Shown piece by piece: positions 6,268 through 12,948 of a stretch of 27,419 bases of DNA. The notes under the pieces are model-generated. The model had not been told where the DNA came from, ran no database searches, and was given only the letters and a program-made list of their open reading frames with translations. A program made the translations under genes and the position numbers. Source of the stretch: a virus. How positions within the stretch are numbered: position 1 is the stretch's first letter; every line of letters begins with the position of its first letter. The stretch lies in the IMG/VR virus record IMGVR_UViG_3300047480_000105, positions 1 to 27,419 of that record. The stretch is one strand, 5' to 3'.

Positions 6268-6491
6268 TTCAACTCCTTGCCTCGGTGGCCTTTGTCACTT
6301 TTTTCCAGATGAATAACTTGCACCTGGATCTAAAGCTAAACTTCAAGCCATTCAACTGCGCGCCTTGCCTAGGCTTTTGGGTAGCGCTGGGATTGATGTG
6401 GGCTCCAGTGCTTTTGTCTGAGGTCATAGCGATCACGTTCGGAGCTGGTGTAATATGCGCCATCGTTTACAGACTTTTAATGAAATTATAA
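6264..6491 (+). CDS. Small two-helix membrane protein with CxxC-x-x-W motif (75 aa)
   Basis: Two hydrophobic segments (about residues 3-17 and 37-70) flank the motif FNCAPCLGFWVAL. A Cys-x-x-Cys-x-G-x-W turn next to a membrane helix resembles small DUF1360-like membrane proteins. The second segment is long enough to cross the membrane once or twice (APVLLSEVIAITFGAGVIC). It overlaps both neighbours by 1-4 bases. It could act at the host envelope, but it sits far from any lysis gene, so I do not call it a holin. Confidence 0.6.
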   Translation: MIQLLASVAFVTFFQMNNLHLDLKLNFKPFNCAPCLGFWVALGLMWAPVLLSEVIAITFGAGVICAIVYRLLMKL

Positions 6492-6805
6492 TGACAGATC
6501 AAGACATCAAATTCATCCAGGACAATATCATCAACTTCGAATCGGTGGCCCTGGGATACACTCGAAACCTGGATCACGCGGTCCTAAATGAATACCACGA
6601 AATTTACAAACGATCGCTCGATCCTAGTTACGTCCTAAACGCCTGGTGTGGTGGATGTGTCTTTGACATGCTCAAGCGATTGAAGCATCACTACGAAAAC
6701 GTCATGGCATCCAAGCAAGCGGAGGCAGTGATCCAGACTAACCAAACCAACCAACCAAATGACAAAATCAAAACTTCGAATTCTCGCAGTAGGAAGTCAA
6801 AATAG
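6491..6805 (+). CDS. Hypothetical protein (104 aa) with CGGC motif
   Basis: The start at ATG 6491 overlaps the preceding stop by one base (TAATG) and is preferred over in-frame codons further upstream inside the previous gene. The protein has a central NAWCGGCVFDMLKRL motif and a tail rich in Gln, Asn, Thr, Ser and Lys encoded partly by an AACC repeat. Small phage proteins with a W-C-x-x-C helix are common in this group, with no known function. It overlaps the glycosyltransferase gene by 47 bases. Confidence 0.65.
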   Translation: MTDQDIKFIQDNIINFESVALGYTRNLDHAVLNEYHEIYKRSLDPSYVLNAWCGGCVFDMLKRLKHHYENVMASKQAEAVIQTNQTNQPNDKIKTSNSRSRKSK

Positions 6806-7781
6806 TGGCGTAACCTACCACAGACTGGCGCTTCCTTTGTCGATCATGGAGAAGGAATACTGCCTGATTACAGACACGATCACAGAGGACCTATTGAAGG
6901 AGAAGAACTTCAACGTCGTAGTGGTGAATCGGTTCCTGGAATCAGTTCCACTTCTTCAGCTCCTGGAGTGGCGAGCGAAGTTTGGGTTTAAATTGGTGAT
7001 CGATATCGATGACTACTGGATCCTATTTGACAAGCACCTAAGCGCTGGGACCTATCGCAAGCTTGGGATTACTAGGATTATTCGTGACTACATTAAGTAC
7101 GCGGACCTGGTTACAACGACTCACAATCGACTTTATTTAGAGATAATCCAAATAAACAAAAATTGCGAGATTCTACCTAATGCCTTGCCGTTTGATAAGG
7201 ATCAGTTTACAGATGTAAAAAAGGAGAATGAGAAAGTCACGATCGCTCACACTGGATCCATCACTCACTATCCAGACATCCAGCAACTCAAGCAACCGAT
7301 CGCAGAGCTAGCGAAGTCCAGGGTATTTAGAGAGAACGCCAGAATGCTTCTATGTGGATGGAATAATTTCAACGAGTGGCACTGGAAGCAGATGGCAAAT
7401 CTATACACTGCCAATGAGAACCTTGACTACAAGATCATCGAATCCTTACCAGTGGATCTATACATGAATTTTTACCTTGAAGCTGATATGCTTTTGGTTC
7501 CTTTATTGGATAACAAATTCAATCGTCTAAAGTCAAACCTTAAGGCACTGGAGGCAGGAGCTAAGAACATCCCGATCCTGACCTACAAGCGAGCACCTTA
7601 TGACGATATCCCTACAATCTTCGAAGTGGATAACTGGGAGCGCGACATCAAACGAATGGCGTTCAGTAAGCAGATGCGCGAGGACTATGGTAAGGCAAAC
7701 GGGGAATTTGTCCGCGAGCATTACGACATCTTCAAAATTAACGCTAGCAGATTTGCTATTTACTCAAAACTAATCGAATGA
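6759..7781 (+). CDS. Glycosyltransferase, GT-B fold (GT4-like)
   Basis: A 340-aa protein with a GT-B layout. The N-terminal Rossmann-like domain has LRILAVGSQNSGVTYHRLA and FKLVIDIDDYW, and a mid strand reads ADLVTTTHNRL. The C-terminal nucleotide-sugar domain has VTIAHTGSITHYPDI and the EX7E-like region KSNLKALEAGAKNIPILT, where the Glu contacts the donor sugar in GT4 enzymes. It probably glycosylates phage DNA, a virion protein or a host surface molecule, and the target cannot be told from sequence. It overlaps the previous gene by 47 bases. No signal peptide or membrane helix is visible, so it acts in the cytoplasm. Confidence 0.85.
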   Translation: MTKSKLRILAVGSQNSGVTYHRLALPLSIMEKEYCLITDTITEDLLKEKNFNVVVVNRFLESVPLLQLLEWRAKFGFKLVIDIDDYWILFDKHLSAGTYRKLGITRIIRDYIKYADLVTTTHNRLYLEIIQINKNCEILPNALPFDKDQFTDVKKENEKVTIAHTGSITHYPDIQQLKQPIAELAKSRVFRENARMLLCGWNNFNEWHWKQMANLYTANENLDYKIIESLPVDLYMNFYLEADMLLVPLLDNKFNRLKSNLKALEAGAKNIPILTYKRAPYDDIPTIFEVDNWERDIKRMAFSKQMREDYGKANGEFVREHYDIFKINASRFAIYSKLIE

Positions 7782-7785
7782 AATC

Positions 7786-8217
7786 ATGCCCGTAATTTTG
7801 TGCTCAAATGGAAAGTATCGAATTGGTGAAGGTGCTTGCATCTACGACACCAAAGAGAAAGCAACTGAAGTCTACCAGGCGATCCTGGCGGGTGGTAAGT
7901 TCGCAGAAGATTCCTATACAGACTATCCAGAAGGCGCAGTCGATAACGCTAAGCGCGCTTTGAAGTGGGCTGAGGAAAATGGCTGGGGATCTTGCGGGAC
8001 TGCGGTCGGAAAGATCAGAGCTAACCAGCTAGCAAATAAGGAGGCGATCTCCAGGGATACGATTGCACGGATGGCATCATTCAAACGTCATCAACAAAAT
8101 AAAGACGTACCTTACGATCAAGGATGTGGTGGCCTAATGTGGGACGCCTGGGGAGGGACAGAGGGGATAGAGTGGGCAATCAGAAAATTAGACCAGATAG
8201 ATAATGCAAGCAACTGA
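7786..8217 (+). CDS. Phage protein of unknown function with two recurring virion-gene modules (143 aa)
   Basis: The N-terminal 45 residues hold CSNGKYRIGEGACIYDTKEK, a short cysteine-containing module. The C-terminal part (about 50-138) holds VDNAKRALKWAEENGWGSCG, KIRANQLANKEAISRDTIAR and the ending CGGLMWDAWGGTEGIEWAIR. From memory, both modules appear fused to prohead proteases and portal proteins in related phages. Here they stand alone between a glycosyltransferase and a methyltransferase. Biochemical function is unknown. It overlaps the next gene by 14 bases. Confidence 0.7.
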   Translation: MPVILCSNGKYRIGEGACIYDTKEKATEVYQAILAGGKFAEDSYTDYPEGAVDNAKRALKWAEENGWGSCGTAVGKIRANQLANKEAISRDTIARMASFKRHQQNKDVPYDQGCGGLMWDAWGGTEGIEWAIRKLDQIDNASN

Positions 8218-8737
8218 AAAGGAGTTCTTTGATCATGAGATCAGCATAGGTGTAACGCCAGACAATCCAGACTATTGGGCGCTCATGGACGGCACAGCTA
8301 ACATCATCCAAAACTACGCGAAGAACGTAATCGAGATTGGTGCAGGCATGGGAACCCTAGGCGAGTGCTTAGTCAGCAAAGGTGTGAACTATTACGGCAT
8401 TGAGCCAAACCAATATCACCAGGCTTTTGCTAAAAATCGGGGGCAATTATTGCACGGACTTGATGATTATCCAAACCGATGCGGAATGATTGTCACGATC
8501 GAAGTGTTTGAGCACCTAACAGATGAGCAGATAAATGAGTACATGGAGAGCATTGACGCTAAATACTTGTATTTTTCGTCCACTCCTTACACGACTTCAC
8601 CAGAATTTGACTCCTGGTGGGGCCATATTAATATAAAACAGACCGACGAATGGATCGAGTTCTTCGCTGAGTATGGCTACACGCTAGAAAGACGCCTAAC
8701 AATACCCACAGATTGGACCTTATTATTTAGAAAATGA
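8204..8737 (+). CDS. Class I SAM-dependent methyltransferase (177 aa)
   Basis: The SAM-binding motif I is VIEIGAGMGTLG (E44 to about G53), followed by the acidic end of strand 2 in YYGIEPNQY and by VTIEVFEHLTDEQI at the post-motif II position, all typical of the Methyltransf_11/23 group. No NPPY/DPPY motif of a DNA N6 or N4 methylase is present, so a small-molecule, sugar or protein substrate is more likely. The position two genes after a glycosyltransferase suggests both modify the same glycan or surface target. Its last four bases overlap the terminase small subunit start (ATGA). Confidence 0.82.
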   Translation: MQATEKEFFDHEISIGVTPDNPDYWALMDGTANIIQNYAKNVIEIGAGMGTLGECLVSKGVNYYGIEPNQYHQAFAKNRGQLLHGLDDYPNRCGMIVTIEVFEHLTDEQINEYMESIDAKYLYFSSTPYTTSPEFDSWWGHINIKQTDEWIEFFAEYGYTLERRLTIPTDWTLLFRK

Positions 8738-9186
8738 AAGAGAACACACCAAAGAAAAAGATAGTAGTCAAAAAAGCAGACACCACGATCAGAGAATCTG
8801 AGCTGATCATGGAGTGGGCGAATAAATATATCGACTATTGCCTGGATTCTACGAAGGAAGTCGCAACTGGGGCAGGTGTTAGGATCATCCGTGAACGCCA
8901 CTTGCCTACGATCAGCTACTTTCTATTGATCTGGCTCCCACGCCAGGGTGAAGAATTCTACAAGCGATCGCACTGGTATAACATTATGAAAAATTCTGAT
9001 CATCCACTACACAAAGAGGTCAATCAGATCGACGAAATGTTTCGCGCTCTAGCGGCCGATATTGTCGCTAATGAAGGGAAGGGTATCTTCTACGCTAAGA
9101 ATCTCTTAGGGTGGACGGATCGAGCTAAGAATGAAGAAAAACAAGAAGTAATAATCAGCTTTGCAAACGAAGATCACACTTCCTAG
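8734..9186 (+). CDS. terS: Terminase small subunit
   Basis: A 150-aa protein immediately upstream of and overlapping the large terminase gene. It has a basic N-terminal tail (KKKIVVKK), a helical core (SYFLLIWLPRQGEEFYKRSH) and an ending with NLLGWTDRAKNEEK, a sequence typical of small terminases of this phage group. It would bind the packaging site and load the large subunit. Assignment rests on position plus this C-terminal pattern. The N-terminal helix-turn-helix is not obvious by eye. Confidence 0.75.
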   Translation: MKENTPKKKIVVKKADTTIRESELIMEWANKYIDYCLDSTKEVATGAGVRIIRERHLPTISYFLLIWLPRQGEEFYKRSHWYNIMKNSDHPLHKEVNQIDEMFRALAADIVANEGKGIFYAKNLLGWTDRAKNEEKQEVIISFANEDHTS

Positions 9187-10333
9187 ACCACACACTAACC
9201 AAGCGAAGGTCTTAAACTCAAAAGCAAGGTTCAAGGTGTTAATGTCAGGCAGACGCTGGGGGAAGTCCTTGATCTGTCAAGTAATCACTTGCTTGGAATC
9301 CATGCAAGGGAAGCGCGTCGCGTACATTACACCGACGTATTTATTAGCGAAGGCGTTCTTCGATGAGCTTGCCTTATTGATGCCCGCAAACGTAGCGATC
9401 CCGAACAGATCCGATCTGACCTTCAAGTTAATCTCTGGAGGATCGATCAGGTTCTTCACTGGTGAACGCCTGGATAATCTCCGCGGTTTAAAGTTTCACT
9501 ATGTGATCATCGATGAGGCGTCCTTCATCCCTGATCTGGAAGATGGCTGGAATAACGCGATTCGTCCAACGCTTACCGATTACCAAGGGAAGGCGATATT
9601 CTTGTCTACACCTAAAGGTAAAAACTTTTTCTATTCTCTATTCCTAAAAGGGATTGATCCATCTCCAGAGTGGGAGTCTTTCAAGTTTACCTCTTACGAT
9701 AATCCTCATATATCAGACGATGAGATCGATAGCGCTAGGCTTGCACTGCCTGAGGTAGTTTTTCAGCAGGAATATCTCGCAAATCCTGCGGAGAATAGCG
9801 CGAACCCTTTCGGATCTCAGGCGCTTTCCAAATGTGTTTCTGCGATGTCATCGGAACCCGTGAAGGTTTACGGGATTGACCTTGCGAAATATAGTGACTG
9901 GACCGTGATCATCGGAATGGATGCAAACGGAAACGTCGCGTATTTCGATCGATTCCAGAGCGACTGGGCTAGCACACAGAACAAGATCAGGACGCTTCCC
10001 AGAGCACCGATGCTGATCGATAGCACGGGTGTAGGGGATCCAGTAGTCGAACAACTCCAGCGCGAAGGTTTAGCAATTGAGGGCTTTAAGTTCACATCAC
10101 AATCGAAGCAAGAGTTAATGCTAGGCTTGCAGGTGGCGATCCATCAAGAGAAGATCCACTACCCTCCAGGAATGATCCAGGAAGAGCTCGAGATCTTCGA
10201 GTATCAATACTCAGCTAATGGGGTTAAATACTCAGCACCTAGCGGATTCCACGATGACTGCGTGATGGCTTTGGCGCTTGCCTGGAGGAAGCTAGACTTT
10301 AAGGCTGGAACTGGAAAATACAATTTTGTTTAA
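9161..10333 (+). CDS. terL: Terminase large subunit
   Basis: This 390-aa packaging motor has an N-terminal ATPase and a C-terminal RNase H-like nuclease. Walker A is SGRRWGKS (29-36), Walker B is YVIIDEAS with D118/E119, and the coupling motif is IFLSTPKGK. Nuclease acidic residues are D240 (VYGIDLAKYSDW), D287 (MLIDSTGVGDP) and D365/D366 (FHDDCVMALALAW). A stop at 9152-9154 and the lack of an in-frame ATG before codon 28 leave TTG 9161 as the probable start, inside the small subunit gene by 26 bases, so translation is likely coupled. The length is on the short side for TerL but all motifs are intact. Confidence 0.95.
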   Translation: MQTKITLPRPHTNQAKVLNSKARFKVLMSGRRWGKSLICQVITCLESMQGKRVAYITPTYLLAKAFFDELALLMPANVAIPNRSDLTFKLISGGSIRFFTGERLDNLRGLKFHYVIIDEASFIPDLEDGWNNAIRPTLTDYQGKAIFLSTPKGKNFFYSLFLKGIDPSPEWESFKFTSYDNPHISDDEIDSARLALPEVVFQQEYLANPAENSANPFGSQALSKCVSAMSSEPVKVYGIDLAKYSDWTVIIGMDANGNVAYFDRFQSDWASTQNKIRTLPRAPMLIDSTGVGDPVVEQLQREGLAIEGFKFTSQSKQELMLGLQVAIHQEKIHYPPGMIQEELEIFEYQYSANGVKYSAPSGFHDDCVMALALAWRKLDFKAGTGKYNFV

Positions 10334-10351
10334 ACGCTATTTATAATCAAT

Positions 10352-10999
10352 ATGACTTGGAAAGACGTAACCGTGTGGCAGTGGATCCAGCTCCAGAATG
10401 TTCTCCTAAAGAAGGAGGAATACACAGAGCTTGACATCGCCGTTAAATCCTTGGCTATTCTGACTAACCAAACAGAAAACCAAATCGATTCTTTAAAAAT
10501 AAAGGATCTACAAAAGCAATTAGAGGAGATCAGATTCATTACTGACACGCTACCAGAACCTAAGCCAGTGGATTATATCAAGACACCAGGGCGAAGATAT
10601 CGGTGTGTGTACGATGTGAAAAATATCCCCTATGCAAGATACCTGGAGACTAAGTTCTTCGGGACCGATATAGGTTTGAACATTCACAAAATCTGCGCGT
10701 CAATGGTGATGCCTATGAAGCTCACCTGGAGAGGATGGAAGGTCGCATCTTATGACTCTGCAAAGCACGAGGATTACGCTGAGGATCTTTTGGAAGCGCC
10801 ATTCGAGCAGGTTTATGGATCGATAGTTTTTTTTTGTCAAGTGTTCAGCGACTCGATAAAGAGTTTAGCGGGCTATTTCAAGACGGAGTCAATGAAGGCG
10901 GGGATGACGGAAGAGGAGGCCGAGAAAATGGCTCAGGATTTATGCGACGCTACGGATGGATTTATCAAGCTACGCTCATCGCTGAACACGAAAAAATAA
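10352..10999 (+). CDS. Tail assembly chaperone-like protein (215 aa)
   Basis: A 215-aa soluble protein starting MTWKDVTVWQWIQLQNVLLK. It ends with TEEEAEKMAQDLCDATDGF and a lysine pair just before a TAA inside an A-rich stretch. It lies upstream of the tape measure and is followed in the -1 frame by a short open frame. A run of nine T (10827-10835) and A6 at the stop (10991-10996) are both possible slip sites. That arrangement matches lambda G/GT-type tail assembly chaperones. Sequence similarity to known chaperones cannot be shown by eye. Confidence 0.55.
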   Translation: MTWKDVTVWQWIQLQNVLLKKEEYTELDIAVKSLAILTNQTENQIDSLKIKDLQKQLEEIRFITDTLPEPKPVDYIKTPGRRYRCVYDVKNIPYARYLETKFFGTDIGLNIHKICASMVMPMKLTWRGWKVASYDSAKHEDYAEDLLEAPFEQVYGSIVFFCQVFSDSIKSLAGYFKTESMKAGMTEEEAEKMAQDLCDATDGFIKLRSSLNTKK

Positions 11000-11115
11000 A
11001 ACTGGATGAGGTTTACAATCTATCCACGATTCAGGCACTTAATGACCTGGCATATTTGAAGAGTAAAACCGCGCATGATCGCGAACAAATAAAACAAGCG
11101 TATGCAAAGCATTAG
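10942..11115 (+). CDS. -1 frame extension of the tail chaperone, or separate 57-aa gene
   Basis: This frame overlaps the 3' end of the chaperone-like gene in the -1 phase. The stretch after 10990 (IKLDEVYNLSTIQALNDLAY, then LKSKTAHDREQIKQAYAKH) looks like real protein, while the part before 10942 is Gly/Arg-rich and looks like a shadow of the zero frame. It could be reached by a -1 slip at T9 (10827-10835), by a slip on the A6 at the stop (10991-10996), or from its own ATG at 10942. Its stop overlaps the next gene's ATG region at 11102. A T-like extension is the favoured reading. Confidence 0.5.
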   Translation: MRRYGWIYQATLIAEHEKIKLDEVYNLSTIQALNDLAYLKSKTAHDREQIKQAYAKH

Positions 11116-11797
11116 CCAGGCTCAGGCTTCTTTAGGTTCTAGTTTCGATCCAGGCGGTATCGCCAAAGGTGGAGACGTGCAACTTAATGCAGTCGAGACG
11201 ATCATGTCTCAGGCGGCGCTTAAATTCATTCAGCTTGCAAAAAAGAGATTAACCCAGCGAGGCAAGATCGACACTGGTAATCTGTCCGACATAGTAGTTA
11301 GTCAATTAACTAAGAAGGGTGGATCTTATTCGATCACGATCGGATACGACAGAAGCAATCCAGCGTCTGAGTATTACGATTTTAATGACAAAGGTGTCAA
11401 GGGGATCGGAGGATTTAAGGGCCAGCTTCCTAGAGGATTTCATGAGCCGTCTGGTAGTCCTTATAGCTTTAAGAATTTACGTTTATCTAGTGGCTTTATA
11501 AACTCGATTATCAAATGGTATTTACGTCATAAAAGCTATATAAGGAATGAAGACCAGCGAGAGAACCTAACTGCCTTACAACGTAAAAGAAAGACGCTAG
11601 GTGAGATCGGAAATGAGACAGAGAAAATCAGAAGTCTAGCGATCGCCACTGCCAGAAATATAAAGCGCAAAGGTATCTCACGAACTGGATTCTTTGAAGA
11701 TAATATCGAGCTTGCCTTTGGTGAAGATTTCCAGGCTGATTTATCAAAGGCATTAGGTCAAGATATAGCATTAAGTATTAAACAAACTTTTAAATAA
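11102..11797 (+). CDS. HK97 gp10-like tail completion protein (231 aa)
   Basis: A 231-aa basic protein. The segment AKKRLTQRGKIDTGNLSDIV followed by YSITIGYDRSNPASEYYDF fits the HK97 gp10 / tail-completion pattern, in which a helix with an R-x-D-TGxLxxS/D turn is followed by beta strands. The middle (GFKGQLPRGFHEPSGSPYSF) and the basic C-terminal helices are typical of Bacteroidota-phage tail genes. The stop overlaps the next start by TAATG. It probably caps the tail tube or joins it to the head. Confidence 0.55.
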   Translation: MQSISQAQASLGSSFDPGGIAKGGDVQLNAVETIMSQAALKFIQLAKKRLTQRGKIDTGNLSDIVVSQLTKKGGSYSITIGYDRSNPASEYYDFNDKGVKGIGGFKGQLPRGFHEPSGSPYSFKNLRLSSGFINSIIKWYLRHKSYIRNEDQRENLTALQRKRKTLGEIGNETEKIRSLAIATARNIKRKGISRTGFFEDNIELAFGEDFQADLSKALGQDIALSIKQTFK

Positions 11798-12948
11798 TGG
11801 CGATCACTATCGAGAGCATTCCTGCTAGTTATACATCCGCTCACGACGCGCTTTGGTTCGTAGTGAGTTCGGATAATGTAGGACTATCCAATTTCAAATA
11901 TGTATTTGATGTACAAGTTAATAGCGCAACCGTCGCAAGCTTCAAAGTTTATCCAGACACTAACGATCTCGGGATCATCGATGTCGGCCCTATTGTCAGA
12001 AACTACTTTCAGAGCCAGCTTGTCGATGACGGATCAGGATTTGTCAGAAATGCTGACGGCTTCTTGCATGTCGATTACGGCATTCGATACGGGGAAGAAT
12101 ACGAGGGTGTAACGTACACGAATTTAACTTCTGGAACTTACAAGGGCTGGAACTTCTCACTTGATCCTTTCCGCACTCCGATCACTACTTATGAAAATAA
12201 GTTCTTAACCTCGCGCGATCGCACATCTGCGAAGGTGGTTTCTGGTGAGTCATTCTTGATCACTTACTTTAATTCAGACTTAGCCAGTTCGCTAACTGCT
12301 ACGATCCAAAATCTAAACGAGGATGGATCAAATAACGGGAGCGCTTCGACTGGTTCTAACTTCTTGACTTCAGCAGTTCACGGAATCATTTTGGATCTGT
12401 CTCCTGCTTCGATCAATAGCTATCTAGGGACCACAAAGATCACGGCTTCAACGTATGCTTATCGCGTGTCGATTGGATCGGATTCTATTGTGATAACACA
12501 GACATGCGCTCCTAGATTCACGCCTATTCAGATTGTCTTCCAAAATCAGTTTGGAGGATACGATCAGTTTGCTTTTAGATTACTATCGCGTCAATCCAGA
12601 AAGATGGACCGCAAAACTTACACACGATCAGGCTATGAAATTAACCCTTCAACAAAGACGATGGATTTCAAAGATTCGTCGAACATATTTTACGGTGGCA
12701 CTCGAAGCTTCACGACTGGTATCGATTACGACTATCTTGTTATAAGTGATTATTTGACCGTAGACGATTATAACCTAGGAGCTCAAATTTTAGCTTCTAA
12801 CGAAATATATTTTCTATTTGGTGGTAACTATTACCCAGTAGTATTTACGGGCACCACATGGCAGGAAAAGAATAACACCTCGGACAAGATCTTTAACTAC
12901 GAATTAAACTTCAACCTAGGAATAAAACAATATAGCCAATTCAAATAA
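11797..12948 (+). CDS. Tail structural protein, beta-rich (383 aa)
   Basis: A 383-aa protein rich in Ser, Thr, Asn and Tyr, with alternating hydrophobic strands throughout, starting MAITIESIPASYTSAHDALW and ending NFNLGIKQYSQFK. The central region (FTPIQIVFQNQFGGYDQFAF) is one I associate with Bacteroidota-phage tail proteins encoded beside the tape measure. It could correspond to a distal tail (Dit-like) or tail-tip protein. No enzymatic motif. One-base overlaps (TAATG) tie it to both neighbours. Confidence 0.6.
   Translation: MAITIESIPASYTSAHDALWFVVSSDNVGLSNFKYVFDVQVNSATVASFKVYPDTNDLGIIDVGPIVRNYFQSQLVDDGSGFVRNADGFLHVDYGIRYGEEYEGVTYTNLTSGTYKGWNFSLDPFRTPITTYENKFLTSRDRTSAKVVSGESFLITYFNSDLASSLTATIQNLNEDGSNNGSASTGSNFLTSAVHGIILDLSPASINSYLGTTKITASTYAYRVSIGSDSIVITQTCAPRFTPIQIVFQNQFGGYDQFAFRLLSRQSRKMDRKTYTRSGYEINPSTKTMDFKDSSNIFYGGTRSFTTGIDYDYLVISDYLTVDDYNLGAQILASNEIYFLFGGNYYPVVFTGTTWQEKNNTSDKIFNYELNFNLGIKQYSQFK

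Noticed and set aside
6264-6491. Holin
   Set aside because: No endolysin or spanin gene is nearby and the CxxC-x-x-W motif is not holin-like.
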